Source: Rhododendron vialii (taxonomy: Eukaryota > Streptophyta > Magnoliopsida > Ericales > Ericaceae). Taken from it: a stretch of 64,000 nucleotides of DNA. Location: contig NC_080557.1 of NCBI RefSeq assembly GCF_030253575.1, forward strand, positions 41,802,501 through 41,866,500. Direction: 5' to 3'. Below the pieces are notes generated by a model. It was not told where the DNA came from, searched no databases, and saw only the letters and a program-made list of their open reading frames with translations. The position numbers and the translations under genes are program-made. Shown here in pieces: positions 35,063 to 47,509 of this stretch. Numbering within the stretch: position 1 is the stretch's first letter; every line of letters begins with the position of its first letter.

Positions 35063-35654
35063 ACAATATCTAGACAAATTCAGAAAAACTTTAAATGAGA
35101 GAGAGAAAAGTGGGGGAGGGTTAGGTCAAGCAAAATTGTTAAAGACACCCACAAAATTACACCACTTGCGCAGCTCTCAGTGCGTGGGCGGGCCTTTTAG
35201 CTATTGTACGGTCTGGGGTAACATAAAATCTACGCACACAATTTTAAAATATATTATTTTTTATTTGCAAAAATATTTAATATAATATAAATTTATGTGC
35301 ATCGAATGATTACGAACACAATTATCTAACTTGTATTTTAAAAGTGACTTTACGGGGTTGTGGGGACTTTAGATTTGTGGACAGGAGATCAGACAAAAAT
35401 TACCACTGTTATTGGCTGTCTTGTGTGGGGGTCCAAATTGTGAGTCCGAATATTGAAAGCAAAAAAAGTTAAAGAATACACAGAGAAGTGCACATATCCG
35501 AAATTCAATCACATATCCGAAATTCAATCGCATTTGACAATTTCGAATACATCTAGAGTCCAAATCTGTGTTGCCCTCTATAATTATTTTGGATACTACG
35601 TTAAGAGACTGATTGGCAGCCAATTATTTTGGATTATAGATTATAGATTGTAAA
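35063..35654. other. Gene-free stretch
   Basis: The 17-mer CACATATCCGAAATTCA is repeated directly at about 35491 and 35510. No gene is recognised. Confidence 0.35.
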
Positions 35655-35896
35655 TTATACTTCGTCCGTCTCATAAAGTTTAGTTTCATACGAAACTACT
35701 TACAATGTTTAAGCTTAAAAATAATGTTCCAATAGAAATAATTTTTTTGTGTAATATAGATCTTATTTTATAGATCTCAATGAGAACTTTTTGAATCGTG
35801 CAAAAAAATCAAAAATTTATTTTAGTGGATAATTATTTAGTTCAAAAATTACATGTAGTTTTGTAGGTGGCCAAATTTAGGGACCGGAGGGAGTAA
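35655..35896. mobile_element. Stowaway MITE
   Basis: TACTTCGTCCGTCTCATAAA at the left and (inverted) TACTCCCTCCGGTCCCTAAA at the right form Stowaway termini with TA at both edges. The interior of ~200 bp is AT-rich and non-coding. Confidence 0.65.
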
Positions 35897-36260
35897 ATTT
35901 TGAGATTACAATGGAAATTACTAAAAGTGTTCGGATGGTACGTGCATAATAAATTTAGTAAAAGAATTTTATGAGTGAAAGTATATTTAGAATCCATATA
36001 TAAGAGTAGCTCATCCAGAGGTAACTTTTTTCATTAAGAACTCTCCTATTTATTTTTGATAATGCATTTTGACAAAATAAATTATACGGAGTAGTAAAAG
36101 TGACTCCCAAACAGGACCTAATCCGTCCGCCTTCATATGATCGTCTACTCACCGTCACTCCCCTCTTTCGGCTCCCACTTTCTCAGCGACCACCGCGTTG
36201 GTCCTCCTTCTCCCCGCAACAACAGACCGGTCTGATGACGGGGTTTTGTAATCGCTAAGA

Positions 36261-39200
36261 ATGCAAGCAGTAGTATCCCATCTTTGTCGTCGAAGGGTCT
36301 CTGGGGCAATTCGTCGAACACTTGGCGTCTCTTGGCCTGCAGACCAAATTCACTCAGGTTTCTCCACCTTCTGTACTCTGGCGCCCGATAATTCGTCCGA
36401 GGGGGAGCGAGAACAAGAACAAGAACGCATGAGTTTGTGTAGGAGGATTGAGGGGCTCCCAAAAGGAGAGGCCGTTGGAACTGCGTTTCAGAGCTGGATG
36501 GGCGACGGCTTTCCCATTCACCGAGGCGATATCTTCCACACTATTAACCGTTTAAGGAAGCTCCAGTTCAACAAACGTGCACTCCAGGTCTCTCTATCTC
36601 TCTCTCTCACTCTCTCTCTCTCTCTGTGTGCGCGAAGTCCAGCCGATTCCTTTGAGTTTCATTCGTGTGAGCCTACTCCTCAGGCGGGATACTTAACTTA
36701 ACGCATTAGCTACAACAGTAACAACACTGCACGGGTCGATACGCAAAGATTGGGAAAAAGAGAGAATGTTATCACTTGTTCGCTTATTGGAAGAGCTGAG
36801 AAATAATAAAAAGAAGAAGATGAGAAATGAAGAAAGTTTTGAATTTTACTCGTCCATTTTTATTTATCACTTTTGTTTTGGTTATAGTGAGATTTGGTGA
36901 GAAACCGCGACTTTTGTTTTTCCCTGGTAAAGGTAATGGCAAATTTTGTTTTTAATTTCTAAGAAGTAGAACATGTAAGCACGGTAAATGTTTGTTAATA
37001 TGCTTGAAAGAAATTTGTCAATAGCATATTCTCATCCTTGCTAGTGGGAAAAGAAAAGAATGGAAAATTGTATAGAAGTGAGAAATTATCAAAAAGATGA
37101 GAACTTTGAATCTATTCATATTGTTGAAGAATAAGGACTGAGAGCAACGTGGGCCTATGGTTAGATTGGAACATAACTCCTAGAGTGTTATGTAACTGTC
37201 CGTTTTTCAGCTCTGTTTTGCTGAGGTTTGGTTCTCATGTTTCTTGTGTTGGGCAGTGGTGTTTTCGTTAGAGCTTGGCTCTAAGTTTGATTTATTTTGG
37301 AGGATGCCCCTGTGCTCATGTTTTGGTTGATCAATGATTTTTACTTTCCAAAGAAAAAACATGAGAAATGAAGATTAGAATGTATTTTTATTAGCTTGTT
37401 TTTATTTATCACCAAATCACAGTATAACATGTCACCATATTTGGTTATGGTGGGAATTTGTGTGAAACCAACACCTTCTTTTTCTCTTTCTTAAAAGTAA
37501 TGGCAATTTATTTTCCTTTGTAAGGTGCAGAGCATATAAGCACGTATATGTTTGTTAAAGATGCTTGAAAGTTATGCCAATTGCATAATTAGATGAAATG
37601 CATGGGTTTTTTAACCTATCTTTTAATGCTAGTAAAAATGCATGCTTGATGCATCTGAGAGTAGAATAGGGATGATCGAGTAGACTAGGTGGGCATAATG
37701 CGTTAGGAATTGGCAATTTTATCTTATCCTTAGACTATTATTGACCTATGGCTATCAGAGACTCATTGGTCGCAATATGAACAACTGGAATTTGGAGCAT
37801 GCCTTGTTTTGAAGGAATCAATAGCTAACTGGATTCGATGAAGACACTAACACAACTCCTGGAACCCAGAAAAATCTCTGAAATATTGACATATGCAGCT
37901 CAAGCAGGTGGGTTAGCTGAGTCAGCTGAAACATCTTGTTAGCCTTTGGGTTATCGAGCACACTGCCCAATTTTGAAAGTGCATATTTTGTTTTGTAAGA
38001 TTCTTTTCAAGTTGGGCATCATATTCCTATTCATCAGTGCTTTCAAACCAAAGAATAATCATCATATTTCAACTTGATTTCAAAGCAACATCTGGTCTTC
38101 GTATGCAACTTTCATTTTCATAAGCAGATTTGATGAAGTAACAGACGATCTGTGCTATAGTTTTCCTGAACTACCATCTTGATGTTTCATATTCGTTATG
38201 TTGGATATTTTTTAATATAAGTCCTCTCGTAGATTTTATCATCACTTTAGAACGTGTTGCCAGCTTGTTAAATAGTGTTCTTATAACCCCTTACAAAGTC
38301 TTGATCAGTGTGATGAAGAATCAATTATATGGATTTTAACTCGGTTTCTTACCTTTGGATCTTTTAACAGGTGATGGAATGGGTGATCAGGGAGAGGCCC
38401 TACAGGCCAAAGGAACTAGATTACTCATATCTGTTAGAATTCACAACTAAGCTTCATGGGGTATCACAAGGGGAGAAACTTTTTTCTCGTGTTCCCACTG
38501 AATTCCAAAATGAGTTGCTCTACAACAATCTTGTTATTGCGTGTTTGGATAAAGGCATGATAAGGCTTTCACTTGCATACATGAAGAAAATGAGGGAGCT
38601 GGGTTATCCAATCTCACATTTGATTTTCAACCGCCTCATTATCCTCCATTCTTCGCCAAGCCGTAGGAAATCCATTTCAGGAATCTGTAGACAAATGAGG
38701 GCCGATAAGGTGAATCCACATGTTTCCACTTACAACATTCTGATGAAAATTGAAGCTAATGACCACAATATCGAAGGTTTGGTAAGGGTATTTGGTGAAA
38801 TGAAACAAGTAGAAGTTGAGCCGAATGAGATATCTTTCTGCATACTAGCGACTGCACATGCTGTGGCGAGACTGTACTCTGTTTGCGAAGTCTATGTTGA
38901 AGCTGTGGAGAAATCAGCAACGGGAAACAACTGGTCAACGTTTGATGTACTTCTTATATTGTATGGGTATTTGGGGAAGGAGAAAGAGCTAGAGCGAACT
39001 TGGTGTACTCTACAAGAACTTCCCAATGTCAAGTCCAAGAGTTTCATCGTGGCTATTGAAGCATTTGGGAGGATTGGCGGGCTAAGTCGGGCTGAACAGA
39101 TTTTGGCGGAAATGAAGTCCAAGAAAGGGTTAAAATCAACAGAGCAATTCAATTCTATGATATCTGTTTATTGCAAACTCGGTTTTATTACTAAAGCGAC

Positions 39201-39621
39201 TAAGCTGTACAAGGAAATGGACCAAAATGGATGCAAACCGAACGCCATAACGTATCGACACCTTGCCCTAGGGTGCTTGAAAGCGGGATTAATGAAGGAA
39301 GCACTTAGAACACTAGAGTTGGGAAACGGTTTATCAACAAGTGCCAGGATCAGGAGATCAACCCCATGGCTGGAGACTACTCTTTCAATGGTTGAGATTT
39401 TTGCTGAGAAGGGTGACTTAGAGAATGCTGAGAAGCTCTTTGAAGAATTGAAAAGGGCAAATTATTCTAGGTACACTTTCGTGTACAATATATTGTTTAA
39501 GGCTTATGTCAAGGCCAAGATTTATGATCCAAATCTTTTAAAAAGGATGATTCTGGGAGGCTCAAGGCCGGATTCTGAGACCTATGGCCTCTTGAAACTT
39601 ATTGAGCAGTTTCAAACCTAA
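36261..39621 (+). CDS. P-class pentatricopeptide repeat protein, At1g07590-like (mitochondrial)
   Basis: Two exons, 36261-36587 and 38371-39621, joined at CAG|GTG in phase 0 (donor GTCTCT, acceptor TTTTTAACAG-like), give 525 residues. The N terminus MQAVVSHLCRRRVSGAIRRT is basic and free of acidic residues, as expected of a mitochondrial presequence. The family core IEGLPKGEAVGTAFQSWM starts at residue 63. The exon junction falls in KRALQ|VMEWVIRERPYR. PPR units follow from about residue 157 (ELLYNNLVIACLDKGMIRL, VSTYNILMKIEA, EQFNSMISVYCKLGF, AITYRHLALGCLKAGLMKEA, FVYNILFKAYVKAK). No E, DYW or SMR domain is present, so it is a P-class RNA-binding protein whose RNA target is unknown. Similarity to Arabidopsis At1g07590 is from memory but extends over the whole length. 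The ATG at 38374 inside exon 2 would drop the first 110 residues and is not preferred. Confidence 0.93.
37145..37370 (+). mobile_element. Probable LINE 3' end inside the PPR intron
   Basis: T/G-rich sequence (GTTTTGCTGAGGTTTGGTTC, TGTTTTGGTTGATCAATG) ends with ATTTTTACTTTCCAAAGAAA, then AAAC. The composition and ending resemble the other LINE 3' ends in this window. Two similar segments CACGTATATGTTTGTTAA / CACGGTAAATGTTTGTTAAT flank it at about 36979 and 37541, so the intron also holds an older partial duplication. Confidence 0.35.
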
Positions 39622-40640
39622 TTATGAGTAATACGATTGGGTAAGTAGAATTGTTTGTAGTTCAATTTGTTGCAAATGAGACACAGGCAAAATTTGGTGT
39701 ATTTATGTTGTGAGCCAGAGGAAACAAACGTGGGGTAGATGGAGGAAATTGGTGACGATCGTTTCAGTGAGGGAGGAGGATAGGAAAACTGCTTCAGATA
39801 TATATCTTCTCCTGCTAAGTTGCTGGCTGGAACATGTCCACAATGGATATCAAATTTCAACTCTTTCTTCTGCTCATTGGAGTTTTCTGAAGCCATCCCT
39901 TTTTGCATCTCTCTCGGGACTCGAACACATTTCAAACACATGTACAGTGCAGCGTACACCATTTCATTTGTTTGTTAGCAATACATACTTTTCCTGGCAA
40001 CAGTGTACAACAGATCGAAGTGTATTTTACGCATTCAATTAGGTTTTACTTTCTGCCATTGTTTTCACGGTTTCAGAAGGAATTTTAGGTACTTCACTCA
40101 GATTGTTGGTGTGCAGCCAGTGAGTCTTATTTTTGTATTTGGATTCATCCTTGTTTTTTTTTTTTTTTTTCTGTTTAGTTTCTTTTTATCATTACATCCT
40201 TGAAATTGAAAATAGTCAGTATTTGGTTGGAGAAAAGATGAGCGAAGAACTCGGATCACTTGGCCAAAGTAGAAATCTGGGATTCATAATTCACTGAAAA
40301 TGTCGTCGTCTTCTTCATCTTCTTCTCTCTTAGTTTTTGTATGTTCTTTTGGGAGGGTGGTGTTCTGATGTGTTCGGTATTGAATTTTCAGTTGAAAATC
40401 TTGTCAAAAGTGATCAGGAATTCGATGAATACATTTGCGAATTTGAGACTGGTACAGCCCTACCAATTTTCGTTGCTTTTTCTGACTGTCTGAGTCCCCT
40501 CTCTGTAGCAAGCAGAACCAGAAAGACAAGCAGCTTGAAGGCCTGGACCCCTCCATGGCTAGAACATGGTAAATGCACAGATTGCTTTGATTTCTAAAAA
40601 CACACTTTTTGCAGCAGTTCAACAAGTATGTTATTAACAG
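39622..40640. other. 3' flank of the PPR gene
   Basis: The first few hundred bases probably are 3' untranslated region. A T run is at 40149-40167. A frame at 40337-40597 was inspected and has no recognisable domain. Confidence 0.35.
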
Positions 40641-40850
40641 TTCTGGATCCTCTCCGGTCCATGTTTTGGACTAGTGGAGACAGTCCACATCTGAATCGTT
40701 ACATTGGCATATTCAATGGTTCGGATTTGCTAATCAAACTCTGACCGGTAAGAGTTGACAAGCAAATCCAAACCCTTGATCTTAGCAAATGGACGGTCTA
40801 AATCATGACTGTCTCCTCCAGTCCAAAAAATGGACTCAAGAGGATCCACT
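40641..40850. repeat. Foldback MITE
   Basis: GGATCCTCTCCGGTCCATGT pairs with ATGGACTCAAGAGGATCC, and GTGGAGACAGTC with GACTGTCTCCTC. A further pair (CGGATTTGCTAATC / CAAGCAAATCCAAACCC) lies inside, with loop TGACCGGTAAGAG. Arms are about 90 bp. Confidence 0.65.
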
Positions 40851-41293
40851 TCCTTGACTAAAAAGCTTCAAAATGGGCAGCAAATTGTCCTATAGCAAAT
40901 TTGCAGACAAGCTTGCAACGAAACCATATATAAAAGTTGCCACAAGAAATGGGTGGGTAATATTGCATGTTCACGTGGTAACTGTTCCCTATCTTTGTTT
41001 TTTCAGTCCAAGTTTACGGATTCGAATTTTTAATGAGGTTATCCATTCAAATTATCGAAGGAAAAGTCATTTTATTTTTAAAGCAAGGATCCTCAACTGT
41101 CGAATTACTACTGGAAATAGACTGCATAACGAAGAAAACATTGTACCAGACGATTAGGATTAAAAGTGCAAGGCATCCACGATTTGAAGTTGCTCTATCA
41201 ACAAAATAGGAGGGATGTTCTCTCTTACAAACTGATAAATCTCATAGCTTCATCACCATTGGAAGAGGTGGGAGAAAAACTAGTTATCATTGT

Positions 41294-43997
41294 TCAGGTG
41301 AGATAGTTGAGGAACTCGGCAGCAGTTGCAATGGCACCCCCAGTAATTGCATCCATTACGATCTTGTCCCTCTTACTGTTGCTGGCCGCAGACACCAGAG
41401 CCCCGGTTAAAGCACCCCCGAGCGTTGCATTCTTCTGCAACAAGGAGATTTTTGGAGTCAAAAACAAAGAAATAAAACAGAAATCATGGTGACTTAAAGT
41501 GATAGGAATTCCTTGCTCAAACATGGGACATGACTGAAATCTGCTCTGAATAACCAAAAAATATAAGAACTTAATAACCAACAAAAAAAAACCCACACCA
41601 TCGTATAAGGGTCACGTTCGGGTTATGAAGTTTCGAGTCTCGGAAGAAGAAACATATAGCAATCTAACCATCTGATGAAACACAGCAATGTTTGGATTAG
41701 GACCCAATCCTGGTTACAACTTTTGGACTTCTTAAGTAAGAATGGTCTTAACTACTGGATATTAGGGATTCAACATTTTAGCTACATTCTACACCATGCA
41801 TAAGAATAGATGGAGATAAATGACGCTTCTTTAACCAAGCCAAGGATCTAAGAAAGAAATTTCAAGGGAAAAAAGGAATCATGGTTCAGTTTCTGTTCTT
41901 TCTTTCTTTTCGGTCAGAAAACAACAGTAGGAGACTCAATGAGCAAAACAAGAGAAGTAACCAACTCTTATACTGTAAATATGGGAACCAGTTTTATGTC
42001 CCTACTGCAAATAAATTAGATCAAGCAACTTCACTAGCATGCAAGCTAGAACGTCACGTAATTTTCTAATAAAGAATATCGTTTCTCTGTATGCAGTCTC
42101 AATGGATGAGCAATGGTTGTGAAAAAAGGAAAGCAGCACGTGGAGGTAATTAGTACTAACTACTAAAAGACTGATAAAAACAATTATAATCAGCAGAAAA
42201 AGCTACGGAGCATCATGGAAAATGGGTTTAGCATGGTGTGAACTGTGAAGGAGGCTCAAATATGGCATGAAAAGTATTGAGCAATGAACTGCACAAATTA
42301 CCCAGTCCCTGGTGCCGCGTATTCGCCCCATCCCATACTCCATTCCCACATATACTCCAGCTACAGTTCCTGATAGTGCAAAGAAAGAAAGAAAGATTTC
42401 TCTGTGCATTAAGCCCTCGTGCTGATAAACAATACAGCAGTCAAAGAACTGCTCGATCTCACACTTGAACAGTTACAAATATGTGCGACACTCACCCCAA
42501 TAGGCGCCTTCCTTGCACATTTTCTTTAACTGCAACACCAAACAATCCCATTAGTAGGATAATCGTCGTGTTGATGAATTTTACTATTGCTGGAAAATTT
42601 GTTCCAACTGACAAACAAAAAATCAGAAAATTTCTGAAACTGGCATATAATAACCTAGACGGCTAGACCGTAAACCCCACCGAACTCAGCACCATGGTGG
42701 ATGCATGGCAATGGAACACCAATAAAACTAAAGGCCAAAAACGCGGGGAAAACCCTTCTTTTGTATCCAGAAAACTGTATCAACATTTCACTCTAACTTT
42801 GAAGTACCTTTTGAAGAACTTCAACCCCAAAATAACTGTTGTTGACATAAGTAAGCTTAACCATTTCATGATTGGTGAGTATTCCTACAAAGAAGCCTTT
42901 TGTACCCAATGAAGTTAAACTGAAGTGCAAAATTCCAACCATCTGAACTACGAACAGACACAGAAACCTAATTCAACACTAATGCCAATGAACTAAATAC
43001 GTGAAATGAGGTAGGAGTTCTCACCGAGTGCTCTAACTGGTGTTGTGAAATACTCCCTGTTACACCAACAAATGCAATCAAGATCCACAGCAGAAAAACC
43101 AAAAGGACAAACAGAAATGAAAAACATAATAAAAAAGAAGCAAAAAAATAGTTACACCCCTTATATGCACAGATTGTGCACAGTTTTTTTTGGGGCCCAC
43201 CACGGATCCCAGATCCAAGCCGTTCATTGAATGTAAAACATTTTTTCAAAGGTCCCCGTGAAAAAATCCTCTTAATAATACGATACTTATAGGTGTTAGA
43301 TCCAATTATTTAACTTTTTATTTTCTTGAAATCTTAATGAAAAGTTAAATGATTGGGTCGAGAACTTCTAGGTATCGGATTGAGCTGATTTTTCATAACG
43401 GACCCTTGAAAAAGTGTTTTACATTTAATGAACGGCTTAGATCATTTGTGTGGGACCCGTGGTGGCCCCATAAAAAAATCTGTGCACAGTCTGTGCACTT
43501 TTGTCTATGTGGGTAGACTGGTTCCAATCCATATAAGTGCATAACGTAAGTAAAAATTACAGCATTTCCATCAATTTCATAACTAAATCAAAAATCAGCA
43601 AAAACCCATGAGTTTTCCAGTCCCATATCACTCACCCAAAAACCAAATAACCAAATCAGATCTTAGATCACGACAAGCAGGCACAGAGAAAATTTATAAA
43701 TTTCTAACCCTTTTTGGCGATGTCATATGTTTCCTCTGCCGCCGCCTTGGCTACTCCAACCTGAAAGATTTAAAGACAAGGGAATCGATACAGCACCAAA
43801 ATTTAACTAAGAAAGATTCGATTTGTGGATGAGGATGAATGGAAACAAAAGTAGGGGAAAAAAAGAAAAAGAAAAAACAATACAGTGCCGATCTTCAAGA
43901 AGCCATCGACAGTGAGATTGAGGAAGGGATTGCCCATGTCCACTATCACGTCCACCTTCGGACCAGTCAGTGACCCCCTAAACCCGGCTCGCGGCAT
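41294..43997 (-). CDS. OEP16: Plastid outer envelope pore protein 16 (OEP16-1 type), six exons
   Basis: Exons in transcript order are 43884-43997, 43709-43760, 43025-43056, 42496-42529, 42302-42369 and 41294-41434; all junctions are GT-AG, phases agree, and the product is 146 residues, the same length as pea OEP16. It belongs to the PRAT (Tim17/Tim22/Tim23) family and forms an amino-acid-selective channel in the chloroplast outer envelope. Segments in order are VDMGNPFLNLTVDGFLKIGT (20-38), VGVAKAAAEETYDIAKKG, SISQHQLEHS, LKKMCKEGAYWG, VAGVYVGMEYGMGRIRGTRD and the final ALTGALVSAASNSKRDKIV with DAITGGAIATAAEFLNYLT. Four Gly-rich helices are expected. Exons are very short (32-141 nt), so simple ORF calling misses most of them. 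A foldback (43166-43497) sits in intron 2. It is followed upstream by CXIP4 on the same strand, as in Arabidopsis. Confidence 0.95.
43166..43497. repeat. Foldback MITE inside OEP16 intron 2
   Basis: TGCACAGATTGTGCACAG pairs with CTGTGCACAGTCTGTGCA. GGGGCCCACCACGG pairs with CCGTGGTGGCCCC, and AATGTAAAACATTTTTTCAA with TTGAAAAAGTGTTTTACATT. Arms are about 150 bp around a centre near 43330. No coding sequence. Confidence 0.8.
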
Positions 43998-44738
43998 TTT
44001 CTTCTTCTTCTTCCTTCTTTACTCGACCACACACTTATCAGTAAGGAGCTGGACTGGACTGGACTGCCTGTACAGAGTCTATATATATGGACTGTAGAGC
44101 CAAGTCCCGTAAGGAGCGTACGGGCACGTGTAGGTCAGGGGGACGCAAATTTGTGTATGTAAATATCTCATAAAAATATTATAAGCTAGTAAAGTGGTTG
44201 CAGAGAAACTCGAGGGGCAGTGCAGTTGGTGATCGGCCAAGACGGAGGAGTTTACCATCTCGAAGTCCCAAGTTTGACTCTTTTGTATTGTAAAAAAATC
44301 TTTGGGGTCACCCATGCATAAATACCCTTTAGGTTAGTCGCTGGTGGGGGCCGTAAAGATTTGGTCATGTGATGCGTACAAACTGACCCGAAGACACTCT
44401 GCATTATTAAAAAGAAAAATTATAGCAGAGGCTGGAGAGCTACTGAAGGATCATATGCGGGCGCACACACGTTCGAAGCATATGAATCCATTTTTGTCAA
44501 GCGATTCTGGACAATTGTGTTTAGATTTGTATTTTAAAAGTGTGTATTTGTCATCGTTCTATTACTAAGGGCCCGTTTGCAACTTTAAGAAAAATATAGT
44601 GAAAAATTCATTGTGCTTAATTAAAGTAAAAAATTGGATTTTATGTAATGATCCGTACAAGATTAGTTGTGCCGGTAATTAAACCTGGCCTTTTAGTGTA
44701 CACATTAACATTTGATGCCAAATTGTGTATACCGCGTT
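43998..44738. other. OEP16 promoter side and intergenic DNA
   Basis: The OEP16 leader is CT-rich on the minus strand. A tRNA-like patch (GCAGTTGGTGATCGG near 44221, then CAAGTTTGACTC near 44270) could be a worn SINE. GGGCCCGTTTGCAACTTT at 44569 resembles a MITE end. Confidence 0.3.
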
Positions 44739-44987
44739 ATCGGCACAAAGAAATTTTTCGGTGCTAAGTGGTATATCCTACGTGGTACCTGTTCAGTATA
44801 TTCGAACCGTTTAATACATTTTTAGATGGCTCAGATTGAAACTCTTTTTCTCCTCTTACTCCAACATTTTCTTTCTCATTTTTTTTTCTCTAAATCCGAG
44901 CTGTCCAAACACACAATAGACAGCTCAAATGCGCCAAGCGGGCAACACGTGGCACCCAACACTGAAAATTTTTCCGTCGGCACAATG
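44739..44987. repeat. Foldback MITE (family of 29715)
   Basis: CGGCACAAAGAAATTTTTCG pairs with GAAAATTTTTCCGTCGGCAC. TAAGTGGTATATCCTACG and CCAAGCGGGCAACACGTGGC, and AGATGGCTCAGATTG with AATCCGAGCTGTCC, also pair. The interior is CT-rich. Confidence 0.6.
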
Positions 44988-47190
44988 GTAGTGGATGGGG
45001 AGGGACGGCTGTGAAGGCACCTAGGCAGAGTATGGGCCAAGTTTGCCATTGTCTACTTCCCCACGTGAGTTTGCTTCAAATCATTCAATCCCAACTGTCC
45101 ACCTTATCTTTTCTTGTTTTCAATATAGCACTCCATACAAAAGTTTCATTTTCTCCTACTTGGGAGATACACCTTGAATATACAACATCATCATCATCTT
45201 TCCCAATGTATTGACATTTGATAGAGATAATGACTTGCTCATGTTGTCCATTTTCTAGATATTTTTTTTACTAGCTGAGGAGGTGTGGTTACATTTAAAA
45301 TAGGATCAAAAAATGATTGCTTGCCTTCAAATATGTGACATGTCGTATGTCCGGCTAAACTACTCCCACATATCAACCAAAAACACTATGGGTGCATGTT
45401 TGGCGTAAACCAAAGTTTGCGAAACACACTACAGAATTCCACATAAATGATCATAACTGTGATTTGTTTAACAACATACGTTTTTAAGAATACTTGTGAA
45501 AAATCAACTCATTCTAATACCGGTAAGAGATTGTTCATTTTTCATTCCTCAAAAAAAAGGCCCAGTTACGTATAACGAAGCTTCACAAAATATAGTTACA
45601 CACAAAAAAAAAATACTCGTAGAACTTATGTATAACGAAGCTTACTATGGCTGCGATAGTTACAGTATGGTCATTTTAATAAGCATTAACCATGGAAAGT
45701 GCACTCCAAATAAAAACCCAAGTCATTTGGTTCCAACATATGCAACAAACAAGGCACCTGAACAACAGTTGTTTCTCCACAGTAGCCTCAAATTTCACAA
45801 CAATTATTCAATTTTCTGTTCATAAACAGAAAGGCAAACTCATCACACTTCACACCCAGACCCTTAGGAAGCTAATCAATAGTACAATTTAGTTTGTCTG
45901 CCCTTGGGGATGCAAGGGCTCCAATTCCGGGATATCATCACTCTCCCGGTTCCAAGGTCCTGCAAAACCCAAAAAGCCCCAGTTAGTCATCAACTAGTAC
46001 ACCTATGAAGCACACTGATCTATAGCGGGTTTCCTTGAGTGATCATATTGACGCTGACAAAAGCACAATAAGAACAATAAAACATTCGAGAAAAAAGTTG
46101 ATCTGCTTTACAAGACAGCTTACATATCTTGCCGAATAGGACAAAGCATCTGACATGATAAACTCACATTGTCTTCAACAATTCAGTAAGCAAAAGAAGG
46201 AACTTTAAAGTTCTTTTTTTTTTTCCCGGCTAAGTTACAAGGAGCTTCAGAGTTGCTACAAGTAATAGACTGCCTCAATGCTGATATCATTATTTCTACT
46301 TAATAGCATCTCCATGTTTTGTGGCAATGGTTTCGATGGCTTTGTTGAGAAATCTAAAAGACGGTGAAGGATATGATAGCATGGTAACGGTTGAGAGAAA
46401 AGCCAAGGGCTTACCTGGTAGTTAATGTAGAGGCCCAAGTATTTGCTTGAGCAAATAACAATTTTTTGCTATCATTCGAAACAGTTGGGTAATTTGCCAA
46501 GGAATAATAATTTAGACACAATGGACAACAAACATGTCATCAAAAACCATCAATACTATACTTCAATTACCAAGAAAGATCACAAAGTCTTGAGATTTAA
46601 CCCAAAGAGTCACACAAGATGCAGAAGATGGGCCTAATTAAAGCTTGTAGGCTAATTTGCCAAGGAATAATAATTTAGACACAATGGGCAACAAACACGT
46701 CATCAAAGCTTGTTACACCTCAGGTTGGGCCTAATTAGGCCTGAATCTCGAGAGTTCATGCCAAACCCCAAGTCCTCTTTTTTCCACCACAAGAGATGGT
46801 GAATATCTCATGAGGTTGAAGGGTGTAATACGCTGGCGTGACAGTCTGTGGTTTTATGGCAACACCTCTACGACACAATATCGCCGTCAAATTCACGTTT
46901 CAGTTTTCTTAATTACAATTTACCACTATGTGCACATATTGCCAAAGGTTAGCTCTGTCATCAGTCCTCCCCTGCCCATACCCGCTTCAATTAGAGATTA
47001 CATGGGTACAGTTATTATTGTTGTTAATTACCCTTTTAGAATAGTAGTTCTAGGAAATCAACCCCAAACTATCTATCTAAATGGTTAACTACCTAAGGCA
47101 ATGCTATGGAGGTTTGATTTCACTTTTATATCCAAGTGTAATGTTGAGCTAACGATCATAAGTTCATAACAATCAGTGTACCTCACTTAT
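44988..47190. other. Region between OEP16 and CXIP4, with an exon-like block and a direct repeat
   Basis: On the minus strand an acceptor-like TTTTGCAG at 45961 opens into an uninterrupted segment of ~25 codons (one frame: PWNRESDDIPELEPLHPQGQ, then TN and stop), and a donor-like CCAG|GTAAGC lies at about 46414. I could not join them into a recognised protein, so no gene is called. A ~55-bp sequence (TAATTTGCCAAGGAATAATA...) is present at 46490-46544 and again at 46653-46707 with three changes. Confidence 0.3.
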
Positions 47191-47192
47191 TA

Positions 47193-47509
47193 GGGCATCT
47201 CCAATCCTTACCCATTTTATTACCCATACCCAAAATATGAGTAAAAAGCCTAACAATCCATCTCCAAAGTGATACCCGTTTGCCTACCCATTTTGAGTTC
47301 TACCCATTTTCACACCCAAATTTGGGGGGGGGGGGGGGGGGGACTCAAACCCATACCCATTTTTTTCAAACCCTCTTTTCACTCTCATCAATTACAAGTG
47401 TTCAATAATAGATTTTGGTAAACATATGAGTTTAGCATTGGAGATGGCTCACCCAAATCAAGTTTTTGACCTAAATTTGGGTGAAGAAATGGGTAAGGAT
47501 CGGAGATGC
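47193..47509. mobile_element. MITE with GGGCATCTCC termini
   Basis: GGGCATCTCCAATCCTTACC at the left matches the inverse of GGTAAGGATCGGAGATGC at the right (25-bp TIR with one or two mismatches). TTA/TA lies outside both ends, which suits a PIF/Harbinger (Tourist) or Stowaway-like element. A run of 19 G (47324-47342) sits inside, and CCCA-rich text (TACCCATTTT repeats) fills the left half. Confidence 0.65.

Noticed and set aside
40337-40597. 86-codon frame downstream of the PPR gene
   Set aside because: No recognisable domain and no splice or promoter context; probably 3' flank by chance open.
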